This document shows, in pieces, positions 24,959 to 34,282 of a DNA stretch of 64,000 nucleotides; positions within the stretch are counted from its first letter, which is position 1, and each line of letters opens with the position of its first letter. This stretch comes from Microscilla marina ATCC 23134 (GTDB taxonomy: Bacteria; Bacteroidota; Bacteroidia; Cytophagales; Microscillaceae), in NCBI RefSeq assembly GCF_000169175.1, contig NZ_AAWS01000021.1:83057-147056 (forward strand), written 5' to 3'. Both the position numbers and the translations under genes were made by a program. Below the pieces are notes generated by a model. The model searched no databases and had not been told where the DNA came from. It saw only the letters and a list, made by a program, of their open reading frames with translations.

Positions 24959-25753
24959 CTACTCTTCAATTTTGTCACTTTTTTGCCCGTATTTTACAAT
25001 ACCCACAAAGAAAACCCCACCAATGGCATTGCCCACAATCGAGCATATCTCAAAAGAGAGATAATCAGCGAAAGTGATTTTTGGACTGACCAACATGCCC
25101 GAAAAAACCTCTATAGAGCCCACTATAGAGTGGTGCAAACCTCCAATACCAATGGTGGCGGTGACCAAAATTACAACAATGATTTGACTGCTGGAGTCAC
25201 TCACCGAAGCCAATAGCCACGACAATAGCCCCATCAACCATCCAGCAAAGATGGCACTCACCAAGATAATGTTCCATGAGTAGTGGATGAGGTGCTCGGC
25301 AAGGTAAGCAAAGGCTTCAGGCTTGATGATGTCCATTGCCGTGGTAAAATCTACCAATAACAATGAAAACAAAAAACCACCTGTAAGGTTGCCCGTAAGA
25401 ATAATGCCCCAAAGTACCAATAAACTTTTGAGGTTAGAGCTGCCATTAAGCACAGGTAAAATAGCCATAGTAGTATGTTCAGTAAATAACTCTGATCTGC
25501 CTATGACTACAAAAATGAATCCTATGGGGTAGGCAAAAGCCAGGATTATGTGCAGGGTGGCGCTACTCAGTTCACCGTGAAACAATGAGTATAAAGCGCC
25601 TATTAGAAACACACTAAAGCCCACTTCTAAACCCGCAGAAAAAGCAGAAACGAGCAACCTGAAGTTCGATCTGCGATACTCATGAATAGCAGTATTGATT
25701 TGTTGATCGAGTATTTCGTCTACTTGTTTGGGGTGATTATAACCTTTTTTCAA
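24959..25753 (-). CDS. Formate/nitrite transporter (FNT) family protein
   Basis: This 264-residue membrane protein has about six transmembrane helices and belongs to the FNT family of channel-like anion transporters. FVVIGRSELFTEHTTMA and the later HHSIVGSIEVFSGMLVSP match positions around the pore in YfdC-type members, a subgroup that differs from FocA/NirC. It has a cytoplasmic N-terminal stretch (HPKQVDEILDQQINTAIHEY). The substrate (formate, nitrite or another small anion) cannot be told. It is a single gene that converges with the cyclase unit. Confidence 0.88.
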   Translation of the reverse strand: MKKGYNHPKQVDEILDQQINTAIHEYRRSNFRLLVSAFSAGLEVGFSVFLIGALYSLFHGELSSATLHIILAFAYPIGFIFVVIGRSELFTEHTTMAILPVLNGSSNLKSLLVLWGIILTGNLTGGFLFSLLLVDFTTAMDIIKPEAFAYLAEHLIHYSWNIILVSAIFAGWLMGLLSWLLASVSDSSSQIIVVILVTATIGIGGLHHSIVGSIEVFSGMLVSPKITFADYLSFEICSIVGNAIGGVFFVGIVKYGQKSDKIEE

Positions 25754-25994
25754 GAGCTTTGAAGTTTTATTGATGAAACTTAATAAAAACAGTGTAGATC
25801 ATGTGATGATACGAATATTTTGCCCCGTTTTGAAAACAAAAATAGGGTATTTTGCAAATTCACGCATAATTCACGTAAAGTAAAAGCTAAGATGGTAGAT
25901 ATTTGTTTAACCCAAGATTTATTTGTGTATGAATGTTTCAAAAAATCAATTAAAAAAATAACTGAAGATGTAGTTATTGGCAGAAACGGCTTTG
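25754..25994. other. Intergenic region between FNT and GNAT genes
   Basis: No gene is recognised. On the minus strand TATTTTTG occurs at 25837-25844 but lacks a proper -33 element, so no promoter is claimed for the FNT gene. Confidence 0.35.
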
Positions 25995-26028
25995 TTTTGT
26001 CAGTTTAAAAATGTGGTAGATAGTTTTG
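25995..26028 (+). promoter_or_regulatory. Bacteroidetes-type promoter of the GNAT pair
   Basis: TTTTG (25995-25999), a 21-base spacer and TAGTTTTG (26021-26028) fit the consensus well. Transcription would start near 26035. This rules out the longer in-frame start at 26026 and supports the ATG at 26071. Confidence 0.65.
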
Positions 26029-26070
26029 GTGGCGTTCATCAACAGTATTTTGAAAAAAAGAACAAACATA

Positions 26071-26568
26071 ATGATTAAGTTAGAACAAGCAAAAACCAGG
26101 GAAGACTTTGAGACAATAGAGCAAATAGCACACATAGTAATGCCTGAAGCATACAAGCAAATAGTGAAGCCTAACCACCTCAGGTCGTTCTTGTATAGTT
26201 ACCAAACAGTTGAAGCCATTACAAGGCAAATAAATGAAGAAAATTATACCTATTATTTATTGTCTTTTCAGGGAAAAGTAGGTGGTTACCTGGGCATTCA
26301 GTTTCACGCTGAACATATTCACTTAAGTAAGATATATGTGCTTAAAGAATTTAGAGGTAAAAAATTGGCCAAAACAGCGTTGGGGTTTATAGACCAAATC
26401 GCCAGAGAAAAAGGGGTGAATTTTATAGATTTGTTTGTACATATAAAAAACACAGGTAGCATTGAGGTATACAAAAAATTAGGCTATGCTATTGTAGAAA
26501 CGCTCGATAACGACTATGGTGATGGATATATAGAAAAAGAGTACAAAATGGTGAAAACACTTGCATAA
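26071..26568 (+). CDS. GNAT-family N-acetyltransferase (copy 1)
   Basis: This 165-residue protein is a Gcn5-related acetyltransferase. It has the acetyl-CoA pocket (IHLSKIYVLKEFRGKKLAKTA, a form of the R/Q-x-x-G-x-G/A loop), followed by the helix LGFIDQIAREKGVNFIDLFV and the IEVYKKLGYAIVETL strand. The substrate is unknown. The next gene is a close paralogue, 55 bp downstream, so the two arose by tandem duplication and are probably transcribed together. Confidence 0.88.
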   Translation: MIKLEQAKTREDFETIEQIAHIVMPEAYKQIVKPNHLRSFLYSYQTVEAITRQINEENYTYYLLSFQGKVGGYLGIQFHAEHIHLSKIYVLKEFRGKKLAKTALGFIDQIAREKGVNFIDLFVHIKNTGSIEVYKKLGYAIVETLDNDYGDGYIEKEYKMVKTLA

Positions 26569-26623
26569 TGCGGTCGGTCTGTTTTACACCAAAAAGAAAC
26601 TGAGGTTCAAAATAAATGCAATC

Positions 26624-27121
26624 ATGATTGAGTTAAAGCAAGCAAAAACTACTGCGGACTATCAAGTCATAGAGCAGTTGGCCAAGGAGATTATGCCCGA
26701 AGTATATCAGGGCATTGTGCCACCAGCCCATGTAGATTTTTTTCTGGATACTTTTCAAACAGCTCACACCATTGCCAGGCAAATTAATGAAGCACATTAC
26801 CAGTACTATTTGTTATGGCTCAATGGTCAAGTCACCGGATACTTGGGTATACAATTGTTGGATGATCGTATTCACCTAAGTAAAGTATATGTTTTGAAGA
26901 AGTTTAGAGGTAAAAAACTAGGCAAGGCAGCTTTAGAGTTTGTGGATAAAGTTGCTCAGGAAAAAGGGGCAAACCTAGTAGACTTGTTTGTAAATATAGG
27001 CAATAAAGATACAATTAATTTTTATAAAAAAGCGGGGTATACCATTAGCGATACTGTTACTCATCAATATGATAACGGCCACTCAGAGACGGATCATAAA
27101 ATGGAGAAGGTGTACAAGTAA
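26624..27121 (+). CDS. GNAT-family N-acetyltransferase (copy 2)
   Basis: This 165-residue protein is the tandem paralogue of the preceding acetyltransferase. The CoA loop reads IHLSKVYVLKKFRGKKLGKA and the C-terminal end is INFYKKAGYTISDTVTHQYD. The two copies share the opening pattern M(I)(K/E)LxQAKT. The ATG at 26624 is preferred over a more upstream in-frame start because it aligns with copy 1. The natural substrate is unknown. Confidence 0.87.
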   Translation: MIELKQAKTTADYQVIEQLAKEIMPEVYQGIVPPAHVDFFLDTFQTAHTIARQINEAHYQYYLLWLNGQVTGYLGIQLLDDRIHLSKVYVLKKFRGKKLGKAALEFVDKVAQEKGANLVDLFVNIGNKDTINFYKKAGYTISDTVTHQYDNGHSETDHKMEKVYK

Positions 27122-27351
27122 CACTTTTTTCAACTGTTTAAATAGGTAAAGCAAACAACTTGTTCAATCTGTCATTTTATGAACACTAGTTCAATGAGAT
27201 CAAAAAAATACTACGGTAAGCTAATAAAGTATTGTAGAGTGGTTATTTGTACGTTAAAGAGCGTCTTTTTTATGTGAAAATATTACAAAGCGTTCTTTTA
27301 GTCAGCAATTTGACTCATCTTTACATACTTAAACCTTTTGAGACATTTACA

Positions 27352-28557
27352 ATGGAAATCACACGATCGAAGGAACAAGACCAAGTATTATCATTTGAAG
27401 ATACTTCTGTTGCGTTTGCTCATAAGTCAAACAAAGAACTACGTAAGATGTACTGGCTATTTGCTATGATGAACCGTCGCTTGATGGTTAAAACCGGTAC
27501 TGGATTTGTAAAATGGGCATTCAAGTTCCGTTTGCCTGTAGTAAAATGGGCGGTCAAAAATACCGTATTTGCCCACTTTTGTGGAGGGCAAAGCATCGAA
27601 GACTCTCAAAAAACCATTGACACCCTTGCCAGATTTAATATAGGCACAATACTGGACTATTCGGTAGAAGGAGAAAAAACCGAGGAAAGTTTTGAGCAAA
27701 CTGCCCGTGAAACCATCCTTACTATAGAAAAAGCTGCTCAGCAACCCGAAAAAATTCCCTTTTGTGTATTTAAGGTCACTGGATTAGCTTCTTTTGACTT
27801 ATTGGCAAAAGTACAAGCAAATGATCAGCTTTCTGAAACTGAACAACAAGCCTGGCAACGTGCCCAGCAAAGAATAGATAATGTTTGCCAACAGGCTTAC
27901 GAAAAAAAGGTGCGTATTTTTATAGATGGTGAAGAAACCTGGATTCAAGACACTATAGACCAGCTCGCTTATACTATGATGCAAAAGTATAATCGTGATA
28001 TGCCCATTATATACAATACTTACCAAATGTATCGGGTGGCATCGTTGGCTAACTTAAAGCAAGCCTACAAAGACGCAGAGCAAAACAACTATTGGCTGGG
28101 AGCCAAGCTTGTGCGGGGGGCTTATATGGAAAAAGAGCGTGCCCGTGCCGAAGAAAAAGGTTACTCTGACCCTATTCAACCCAATAAAGCTGCTTCAGAC
28201 AAGGATTTTGATGCTGGTATTACTTTTTGTGTAGAAAAACGTCACCAGATTGCCTTGTGTGCAGGTACACACAATGAGCAAAGTAGTTTGCTGCTTACTC
28301 AACTAATGGATCAATATGGTGTGGCGAAAGACGATCCTAATACTTACTTCTCTCAATTGTTTGGTATGAGCGATCATATCTCTTTTAACCTTGCCAAGGC
28401 TGGTTACAATGTGGCTAAATATGTGCCTTATGGCCCCATAGCATCTGTAATGCCTTACTTGATTCGTCGTGCAGACGAAAATACTTCAGTAGCCGGGCAA
28501 AGTAGCCGGGAGTTTATGCTAATTCAAGCAGAACGAAAAAGGCGTAAAGCAAAATAA
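27352..28557 (+). CDS. Proline dehydrogenase
   Basis: This 401-residue FAD enzyme oxidises L-proline to pyrroline-5-carboxylate, the first step of proline use as carbon and nitrogen source. Landmarks of the monofunctional Bacteroidetes form are IYNTYQMYR, KLVRGAYMEKERA (FAD and substrate contacts), GTHNEQSS and YVPYGP near the end, then a short charged tail. The TIM-barrel length fits the monofunctional family; the aldehyde dehydrogenase half found in PutA is absent. Upstream codons from 27247 are open but do not look coding, so the ATG at 27352 is chosen. It is a single gene with a strong terminator. Confidence 0.93.
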   Translation: MEITRSKEQDQVLSFEDTSVAFAHKSNKELRKMYWLFAMMNRRLMVKTGTGFVKWAFKFRLPVVKWAVKNTVFAHFCGGQSIEDSQKTIDTLARFNIGTILDYSVEGEKTEESFEQTARETILTIEKAAQQPEKIPFCVFKVTGLASFDLLAKVQANDQLSETEQQAWQRAQQRIDNVCQQAYEKKVRIFIDGEETWIQDTIDQLAYTMMQKYNRDMPIIYNTYQMYRVASLANLKQAYKDAEQNNYWLGAKLVRGAYMEKERARAEEKGYSDPIQPNKAASDKDFDAGITFCVEKRHQIALCAGTHNEQSSLLLTQLMDQYGVAKDDPNTYFSQLFGMSDHISFNLAKAGYNVAKYVPYGPIASVMPYLIRRADENTSVAGQSSREFMLIQAERKRRKAK

Positions 28558-28570
28558 GCAATAGTGTTTG

Positions 28571-28613
28571 AGCCTGGTTAATAACAAATTACTTGTTGTC
28601 AACCAGGCTTTTT
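28571..28613 (+). terminator. Rho-independent terminator after proline dehydrogenase
   Basis: AGCCTGGTT (28571-28579) pairs with AACCAGGCT (28601-28609), and a T-run follows. Inner bases extend the stem (AACAA with TTGTT). Confidence 0.85.
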
Positions 28614-28955
28614 GCATGTGAGTGATTGAAAAATAAAAAAATAGAATCTTGTCCGGTTAAGCTTAATTTTACCTGCCAAAATAGTAACTTTGCCTATCTG
28701 CCAGGCCCAACATTGTCTGAAAGCCTTTTCTCTTTTTATCAATAGTAAAGTATCTCTCGAAATTGCATAAAAAAGAGTTAAAAAGTAGTTCACTACCCAT
28801 ATTTATAATAGTTTCGTACGATATGTGTTATTATATAAAATAAGGAGTAATGGATTGAAGCACCGATCAAGCCCCTACAAACAATGATGTCATTGACCAA
28901 ATAACTTAACCGTGAGGGACATCCCCTAAAAATAATTTTGTATATATAAGTAACA
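28614..28955. other. Intergenic region before the DUF4836-like pair
   Basis: No gene is recognised. TAACTTTG (28685-28692) and TAATTTTG (28933-28940) match the -7 consensus, but neither has a good -33 partner. The second would leave only about 9 nt of leader before the ATG at 28956. Confidence 0.35.
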
Positions 28956-30509
28956 ATGAATAGAAAACATATAAAAACACCATTGTTTTATTTGCTATTG
29001 GCAATGGTATGTCTGAGCGCCTGTACAAAATCTACCCATCTTACTGTAATTCCTCATAATGCTACCTTTGTAGGCAAAGCCAATATGGTAAAAATTGGCT
29101 TGAAAATTCCTCGTCGTAAAGCTTTTATTAATGAAGTGTTAGGCGAATTGATGGGCAATGAAAGCAAAGACAACTTTGGAGAAATGAAAAATACAGGAAT
29201 CAATTTTTTGACTCCTTATATATTTGGAGGCAAAACAGCCTTGAATAAAGGCTATTTTGCCATAGCATTGCCGCTAAATAACGCCAAAAAATTAGAAGAG
29301 TTTATTCTAAAAATGGATAAAACAGCGCGTATTCAGACCGAAAAAACTGTAAAGTATATGGAGCTGGGCAACGGCAATATCTTGGGTTGGGATACTAAGA
29401 ACCTGTTATTTCTCACTTCAGTAAAACTGAAAGACAACCGAAACCTTAAAGAGGAACTATTTAGGTTACACAACTTGAGTGGGCGTAAAATGCTGCTCAG
29501 TGCCAATAAAAACTTCAAGGTTTTTCAAAAAACCAAGTCAGACATGGGGTTGTGGCTCAATATGGCTGAACTGAATAAAACCAAAACAATACAGTTAGTT
29601 ACCAGCAAAGCAGACTTGACAGATAATTACAGTCATGTGTTTACCAATTATAAAAAAGGTAAAATAGAAATGGAGGTAAATTATTTTGCTGGAGACAGTA
29701 CCCAACAGAGCTATAATAATTTATTTAAATCTGCCATTACAAGTAAACTTGTCAATAGTATTCCATTAGATAACCCTTTGTTTTTGGCAGCTACCAGCTT
29801 TAGTATGGAAGGGATCAAGCAATTGCTAAAAGATAAAAAACTATACGCAAGAGTAGATAAGAGTGTACGGTCGTTGGGAACCAACTTCCAGGAATTGACT
29901 AACATGCTAAACGGAGAGCTGGTGTTTGGTTTGAGCGATATACGTATGGTAGAACGCGAAAAAAAGATTATAGATGAATATACTAAGGAGGTTTTTATAG
30001 AAAAAGAAACCCGTCCAGTGGCTGATTTTGTAATAGCAGCAGGGGTAGAGAATGAAGCCGTGTATAAACGTTTGATGAAAACCTTTTTGCAAAGTGGTAT
30101 GGTACAAAAAGATGGAGGACATTATACCTTTTACAAAGAATTGTTTATGATTGAAAAAAACAAAGTGCTGTATTTTACCAATAATGCTCGCCTAAGAACA
30201 GGTATATTGAACGATCAACGCATGCAAAATAGTGGAATTCTTCAATTTATGCAGGGCAAGAGTGGTGCTATTCAAACAAATGCACACTTTGCCAGCAAGC
30301 TTGGGCAGTCGGCTACTTTTATGAAAATACTCAGGGATCTTAAGTTTCCTGCCATCAATAATATCAGAATGTACTTTACCAACGAAGACAAAAAAACTAT
30401 TCAGGGCAAATGCGTCATCAATTTTAAGAACAAAAGTGAGAACGCATTGGTGGTTTTGTTTAATGCATTTAAAAAAGACTTGCTAAAGAGTGCACGTAAA
30501 GGAAAATAA
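28956..30509 (+). CDS. DUF4836-like lipoprotein (copy 1)
   Basis: This 517-residue lipoprotein has a signal peptide with lipobox CLSACTK. It opens with VIPHNATFVGKANMVKIG, like the (I/V)P-x-(D/N)A-x-x-V-x-x-x-N-M-x-K-(I/M) opening of DUF4836 proteins, a Bacteroidetes family of unknown function. The body is a repeated alpha/beta fold with two similar halves (about residues 30-260 and 265-480). It probably sits at the outer membrane facing the periplasm. The second gene (30611-32272) is related and lies 101 bp downstream, so the two are a tandem duplication, likely one operon. Confidence 0.78.
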   Translation: MNRKHIKTPLFYLLLAMVCLSACTKSTHLTVIPHNATFVGKANMVKIGLKIPRRKAFINEVLGELMGNESKDNFGEMKNTGINFLTPYIFGGKTALNKGYFAIALPLNNAKKLEEFILKMDKTARIQTEKTVKYMELGNGNILGWDTKNLLFLTSVKLKDNRNLKEELFRLHNLSGRKMLLSANKNFKVFQKTKSDMGLWLNMAELNKTKTIQLVTSKADLTDNYSHVFTNYKKGKIEMEVNYFAGDSTQQSYNNLFKSAITSKLVNSIPLDNPLFLAATSFSMEGIKQLLKDKKLYARVDKSVRSLGTNFQELTNMLNGELVFGLSDIRMVEREKKIIDEYTKEVFIEKETRPVADFVIAAGVENEAVYKRLMKTFLQSGMVQKDGGHYTFYKELFMIEKNKVLYFTNNARLRTGILNDQRMQNSGILQFMQGKSGAIQTNAHFASKLGQSATFMKILRDLKFPAINNIRMYFTNEDKKTIQGKCVINFKNKSENALVVLFNAFKKDLLKSARKGK

Positions 30510-30610
30510 ATGAAGCATACGAAGACTAAATCGAGTTGAAAATTTCTTAAAAATTAAAATAATACATATACTTGTAGACATCAAGTTTGCACTTTAAAAT
30601 TTACAACACT

Positions 30611-32272
30611 ATGAGAATCCTGAATGGCTCAAATAGTCTTCGTTATTTGCAAAACTCAACAAACACTTATCAATCAAAAAACCTACATTCACTCCTTGCA
30701 GCTGTCATGATGACTTTGGTGCTAAGCAGTTGTGGTAAACCCCCTAAAAACAACAAATTTATTCCCAAAGATGCCTCCGCAGTGGTTTGTATGAACCTTA
30801 AGAAGATGACAGCCAAAATGGTAAGCTTTACCGATTTGCTGGATAAAGATTCCAAGCGTATTCAAAACTCAGGATTAGATTTTAATAGTAAAGCGTATAT
30901 TTTTGCAAAATGGAACCCTAAAAAAGGCAAAGAGAAAGAAAATTACGTGGGATTTACTTTCATGTTGCAAGATGAAAGCAAATTCGATTCTTTTTTGAGA
31001 AAATACCGCAAAGAAAAACCCCTCAAAATAAAGTCGTCAGAAGGTGTGAAATACACGATCATTGATGGAAAAGTAATTGTAGGGTGGGCAAACCGTGCTG
31101 TGATAACTTTGGCTGCCAATGCCCCAAAAGCCGAAAAAGTATGGGTAGATCAATTGCTCAAACTACGTGATCAGCCTGAAAGCGAATCGTTACTGGCAAA
31201 CAACAAGTACTTTGAAGAAATAGAAAAGCAAGACTATGATGCAGCTGCCTGGCTCAACTGGGGCAATACCGTAGAGCAGCTTAAGAGAAACCCCACCCTC
31301 AAATTTTATTACAACTACCTTACTTTTGCCGGAGTCAACTTCAAAGAAAACTACATTATAGGCATTACCAAGTTTGAAAAAGGAAGAGCAGTGGCTGATA
31401 TAAAGTGGCATATGACCGAAGCGCTCAGCCAATACAAAGGTTTATTCAAAAATGAAATAGATAATAAATTATTGTCGCATGTGCCCGCCAAAAAACCAAT
31501 GGTTTTGCTTGGTTTAGGGTTACACATACAAGGGTTTAAAAGTATATTAGACAACTTTGGTTTAACCAAAAGAGTAAGCGCATTTTTGAGAAAAGAAACG
31601 GGGTTAGACGCCGATCAGTTGTTTGACATGCTAAGCGGTGACTTAATGGCTGCATTGATAGATATAAAAAAACAAGATATAACCGAGCAAACTGTAGACA
31701 AAGACGGTAACCTGGAATCGCGCACGATTGCCAAAACCAATTATAAGTTTTTGTTAGGAGCAGACATCAACAATGTAGAGTCGATGGACAAACTGTTGGG
31801 TAAGCTGGTGGCTGATAAGTATTTAGATAAAAAAGGTGATATATATACCTTTAAAATTGCTGACAATACCCATTACTTGTTTGTAAAAGATAAAATGTTG
31901 TTTGGCTCATTGACCAAAACCATCAAAGATGCAGTCATGGAAAACAAGGGGGCAAGGTTAGATAAAAACTTTGTAGACCTGGGGAGGAGCAGTGCCTTCT
32001 CGATGTATGCCGACTTGACCCCAAAAATTCTGAAAAAACTGCCTGAAGAAAACCTGGATTTGGTACCTTTTGGTTTAGGCCCTTCATTGAAAAAACTAGA
32101 TACTCCAATAGAGTCTTTTTCTATTAAAACATCTCCTGCCAAAAAGAATATCTCACACACCAAGGTAATCATAGAGTTTACTAACAAAGACCAAAACTCT
32201 CTACGTTCATTAGTAGAAATGATTCGTAAAATGAACTTCTCTGAAGTACCAGGGTTTTTATCAGCACGATAG
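30611..32272 (+). CDS. DUF4836-like lipoprotein (copy 2)
   Basis: This 553-residue lipoprotein starts at the ATG at 30611. The signal region is unusually long: about 30 polar residues precede the hydrophobic core and lipobox LVLSSCGKP, so a later Met (MMTLVLSSC) could be the true start. The mature part begins FIPKDASAVVCMNLKKMTAKM, typical of DUF4836. The arrangement of halves matches copy 1. Function is unknown. It ends at a very strong terminator. Confidence 0.8.
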   Translation: MRILNGSNSLRYLQNSTNTYQSKNLHSLLAAVMMTLVLSSCGKPPKNNKFIPKDASAVVCMNLKKMTAKMVSFTDLLDKDSKRIQNSGLDFNSKAYIFAKWNPKKGKEKENYVGFTFMLQDESKFDSFLRKYRKEKPLKIKSSEGVKYTIIDGKVIVGWANRAVITLAANAPKAEKVWVDQLLKLRDQPESESLLANNKYFEEIEKQDYDAAAWLNWGNTVEQLKRNPTLKFYYNYLTFAGVNFKENYIIGITKFEKGRAVADIKWHMTEALSQYKGLFKNEIDNKLLSHVPAKKPMVLLGLGLHIQGFKSILDNFGLTKRVSAFLRKETGLDADQLFDMLSGDLMAALIDIKKQDITEQTVDKDGNLESRTIAKTNYKFLLGADINNVESMDKLLGKLVADKYLDKKGDIYTFKIADNTHYLFVKDKMLFGSLTKTIKDAVMENKGARLDKNFVDLGRSSAFSMYADLTPKILKKLPEENLDLVPFGLGPSLKKLDTPIESFSIKTSPAKKNISHTKVIIEFTNKDQNSLRSLVEMIRKMNFSEVPGFLSAR

Positions 32273-32279
32273 TTTTTGA

Positions 32280-32328
32280 AATCAATGATTGTAAAGAATT
32301 GCTACTCCTTACAATCATTGATTTTTTT
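32280..32328 (+). terminator. Strong rho-independent terminator after the DUF4836-like pair
   Basis: A 15-bp stem (AATCAATGATTGTAA at 32280-32294 with TTACAATCATTGATT at 32309-32323) is followed by a run of T. Confidence 0.92.
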
Positions 32329-32354
32329 GTGCAACCCTTTATCATATCATTACA

Positions 32355-32996
32355 ATGAAAATCACTCTTGATCAAGTAGTGCCTGCCCCTTTGTCGGGGC
32401 TGCTGGATGGTAAGTCTGAAATTTGGGATACAACGGTAAGCTTCGAGCAAGGCAAACGCTACCAAGTGTATGCACCTTCGGGTAAAGGCAAATCAACTTT
32501 TATTCATATACTGTATGGCATTCGCCACGACTACACAGGGAGCGTGTCTATTGATGGGGTGCCTATTCCAAAAATTAAAGCCAAAGAGTGGGCGGCAATG
32601 CGACAGCAGGAGATGTCGCTGGTTTTTCAAGACCTGCGATTGTTTATGAACCTTACCGGGCGCGAAAATATCCAGGTAAAATCAGTGTTGTATAAAGAAG
32701 ATGCTACCCAAGAAATAGAACGTATGGCAGCATTGTTAGGGGTGACTCATGTGCTCGATAAACAAGCAGCATTATTATCTTATGGTGAACGACAACGTGT
32801 AGCCATCATCCGGGCTTTGATCCAACCGTTTCAGTTTTTATTGTTAGACGAGCCCTTTAGCCACCTCGATGAAGAAAATATCAAAAAATCTTGTCAACTA
32901 ATGGACGAAAAATGCTCACAAAACAATGCATCATTAGTCATGACTTCGCTTGGGTATCCTTATTTTTTAGCGTTTGACGAAAAACGCTTGTTGTAA
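32355..32996 (+). CDS. ABC transporter ATP-binding protein, orphan
   Basis: This 213-residue ATPase has a Walker A (APSGKGKST, about residues 41-49), a Q-loop (LVFQDLRLF), a signature altered to LSYGERQRVAI, and a Walker B (FLLLDEPFSHLD). It resembles the LolD/FtsE/MacB group of ATPases that power lipoprotein release or mechanotransmission. No permease gene lies next to it. The gene converges with the HAD gene, only 5 bp apart. A permease elsewhere in the genome is presumed. Confidence 0.88.
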   Translation: MKITLDQVVPAPLSGLLDGKSEIWDTTVSFEQGKRYQVYAPSGKGKSTFIHILYGIRHDYTGSVSIDGVPIPKIKAKEWAAMRQQEMSLVFQDLRLFMNLTGRENIQVKSVLYKEDATQEIERMAALLGVTHVLDKQAALLSYGERQRVAIIRALIQPFQFLLLDEPFSHLDEENIKKSCQLMDEKCSQNNASLVMTSLGYPYFLAFDEKRLL

Positions 32997-33001
32997 TGTA
33001 T

Positions 33002-33487
33002 TTAAAGTGATAGAATGCTGTCCAAGACTTCATTCCACCCATTTACAATAACAAACTTATCTTTTTGAGTTTCTGCTTCAAAAGCGGCGCGTTCTGGTGC
33101 TGACGGCTGAAATAAATAAAGCCGATCTAAACTAGTCAGGTGTTTCAGTACACTGTAGCGGTCATCAATAAAAACCCGAATGTTGTTTTGTAAGGCAAGG
33201 GCATGTTTTTGGTGTCGTTCCTCACAAAACCAAATATTGCTTTGCGTGAAGCCTGTATCCTGAAAAAACCCGTAGTGTTGTAACCACTGTAAAGTACGCA
33301 CCTGGGTTACTTGCCCACACTTTGATATAAGGTGCACATTTTCGGCTTTATAACTCATCACAATCTGTTTGATGGCCTCAAATGCTCCTGTAATTTGTGG
33401 AACTTTGAGATAATCAGGGCTGAAAAATTGGTCAGGAACATCAGTGTCACCACTAATAATTACCCTGCCTATGTCTATACCTATCAT
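33002..33487 (-). CDS. HAD-like hydrolase domain protein
   Basis: This 161-residue protein shows the HAD fold layout but with a non-standard motif I, GIDIGRVIISGD, where the second Asp of DxD is replaced by Gly. Motif II (HLISKCG) and the acidic motif IV (VFIDDRYSV) are present. The missing second Asp is normally the general acid, so phosphatase activity may be low or the protein may bind a ligand. It is preceded by the 163-residue gene with an 11-bp gap and likely shares its transcript. Confidence 0.7.
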   Translation of the reverse strand: MIGIDIGRVIISGDTDVPDQFFSPDYLKVPQITGAFEAIKQIVMSYKAENVHLISKCGQVTQVRTLQWLQHYGFFQDTGFTQSNIWFCEERHQKHALALQNNIRVFIDDRYSVLKHLTSLDRLYLFQPSAPERAAFEAETQKDKFVIVNGWNEVLDSILSL

Positions 33488-33498
33488 TTGACATTGGT

Positions 33499-33990
33499 TT
33501 AACCACCACTGCCCGACATAGCTGTGCGTCGGTTAATAGCATACACGGCAAACATGACCAGCTCTTGCATATCAAACCAGTCATCATCTGAGGTCAATAG
33601 CTCAACATTATACCCATAAGAGAGTTTACGCCAGTGCATACAACCTTTAAACGCCAGCACCGGCATTTTGGGGTTGGTGCAAATTAATTCGAAATATGGC
33701 TTGATTATACCCTTTTTTCTGAGAATAAACAAGGCATTGGGGTGGTATACATGAATGGTGGCAGTCATTTTCCAGTCAAAGGTAATCTTTCCTATTTCAA
33801 AGCCATTTTTGAGAATAAGATGTACACTTGACAAGGTACTCTTTTTTTTAATCACTAACTCATCTTGGGTGGCACAAGTAATCTGTGCTTTGCCCATTGC
33901 CCAACGGTTTTGTTTGAGCACAAAAGTTTGCTCACCACTTTGGGTGCATACATAACTACCTGCTGCCGAAATAGGAGTAAGTTTATACAT
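33499..33990 (-). CDS. Hypothetical beta-rich protein
   Basis: This 163-residue protein (start at the ATG at 33990; a longer start at 34047 would add 19 residues of low quality) is not recognised. It is rich in beta strands (IHVYHPNALFILRKKG, ELICTNPKMPVLAFKGC) with several aromatic and Cys residues. A tubby-like or LURP-like fold is conceivable but unproven. It has no signal peptide. Its stop is 11 bp upstream of the HAD-like gene. Confidence 0.6.
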   Translation of the reverse strand: MYKLTPISAAGSYVCTQSGEQTFVLKQNRWAMGKAQITCATQDELVIKKKSTLSSVHLILKNGFEIGKITFDWKMTATIHVYHPNALFILRKKGIIKPYFELICTNPKMPVLAFKGCMHWRKLSYGYNVELLTSDDDWFDMQELVMFAVYAINRRTAMSGSGG

Positions 33991-34073
33991 AACGTATGAT
34001 AAATTTGGTGGTAAGTGATCTGGAAAAAATAAGATGTTCCAATTCAAGAAAATATATTGTTCTCAGACGATTC

Positions 34074-34102
34074 AAAAAAAACGGTGCATAGCCAAAGCTA
34101 TG
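34074..34102 (-). terminator. Hairpin terminator for the cNMP-binding gene
   Basis: CATAGC-caaa-GCTATG (34087-34102) has, on the minus strand, eight T immediately after the stem region; T-runs flank it on both strands. It would stop transcripts of the cyclic-nucleotide-binding gene before the 33499-33990 gene. A TAGCTTTG match inside the stem could alternatively be a promoter. Confidence 0.6.
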
Positions 34103-34282
34103 AAACTTTTTTTTTGAGAAGAATGAGGGCAATAGATACACTTTAATGGCTCAAGTTATTTATGAAAGATCACTAAATGCTTGAACACTTGTAAACAATG
34201 AGTAGTTGAAAAAAGCATTTACTTACACTATTTTGACAAAATGTGTCTCATACATTGTCTTTACACCAGCTATTACTCAGAG

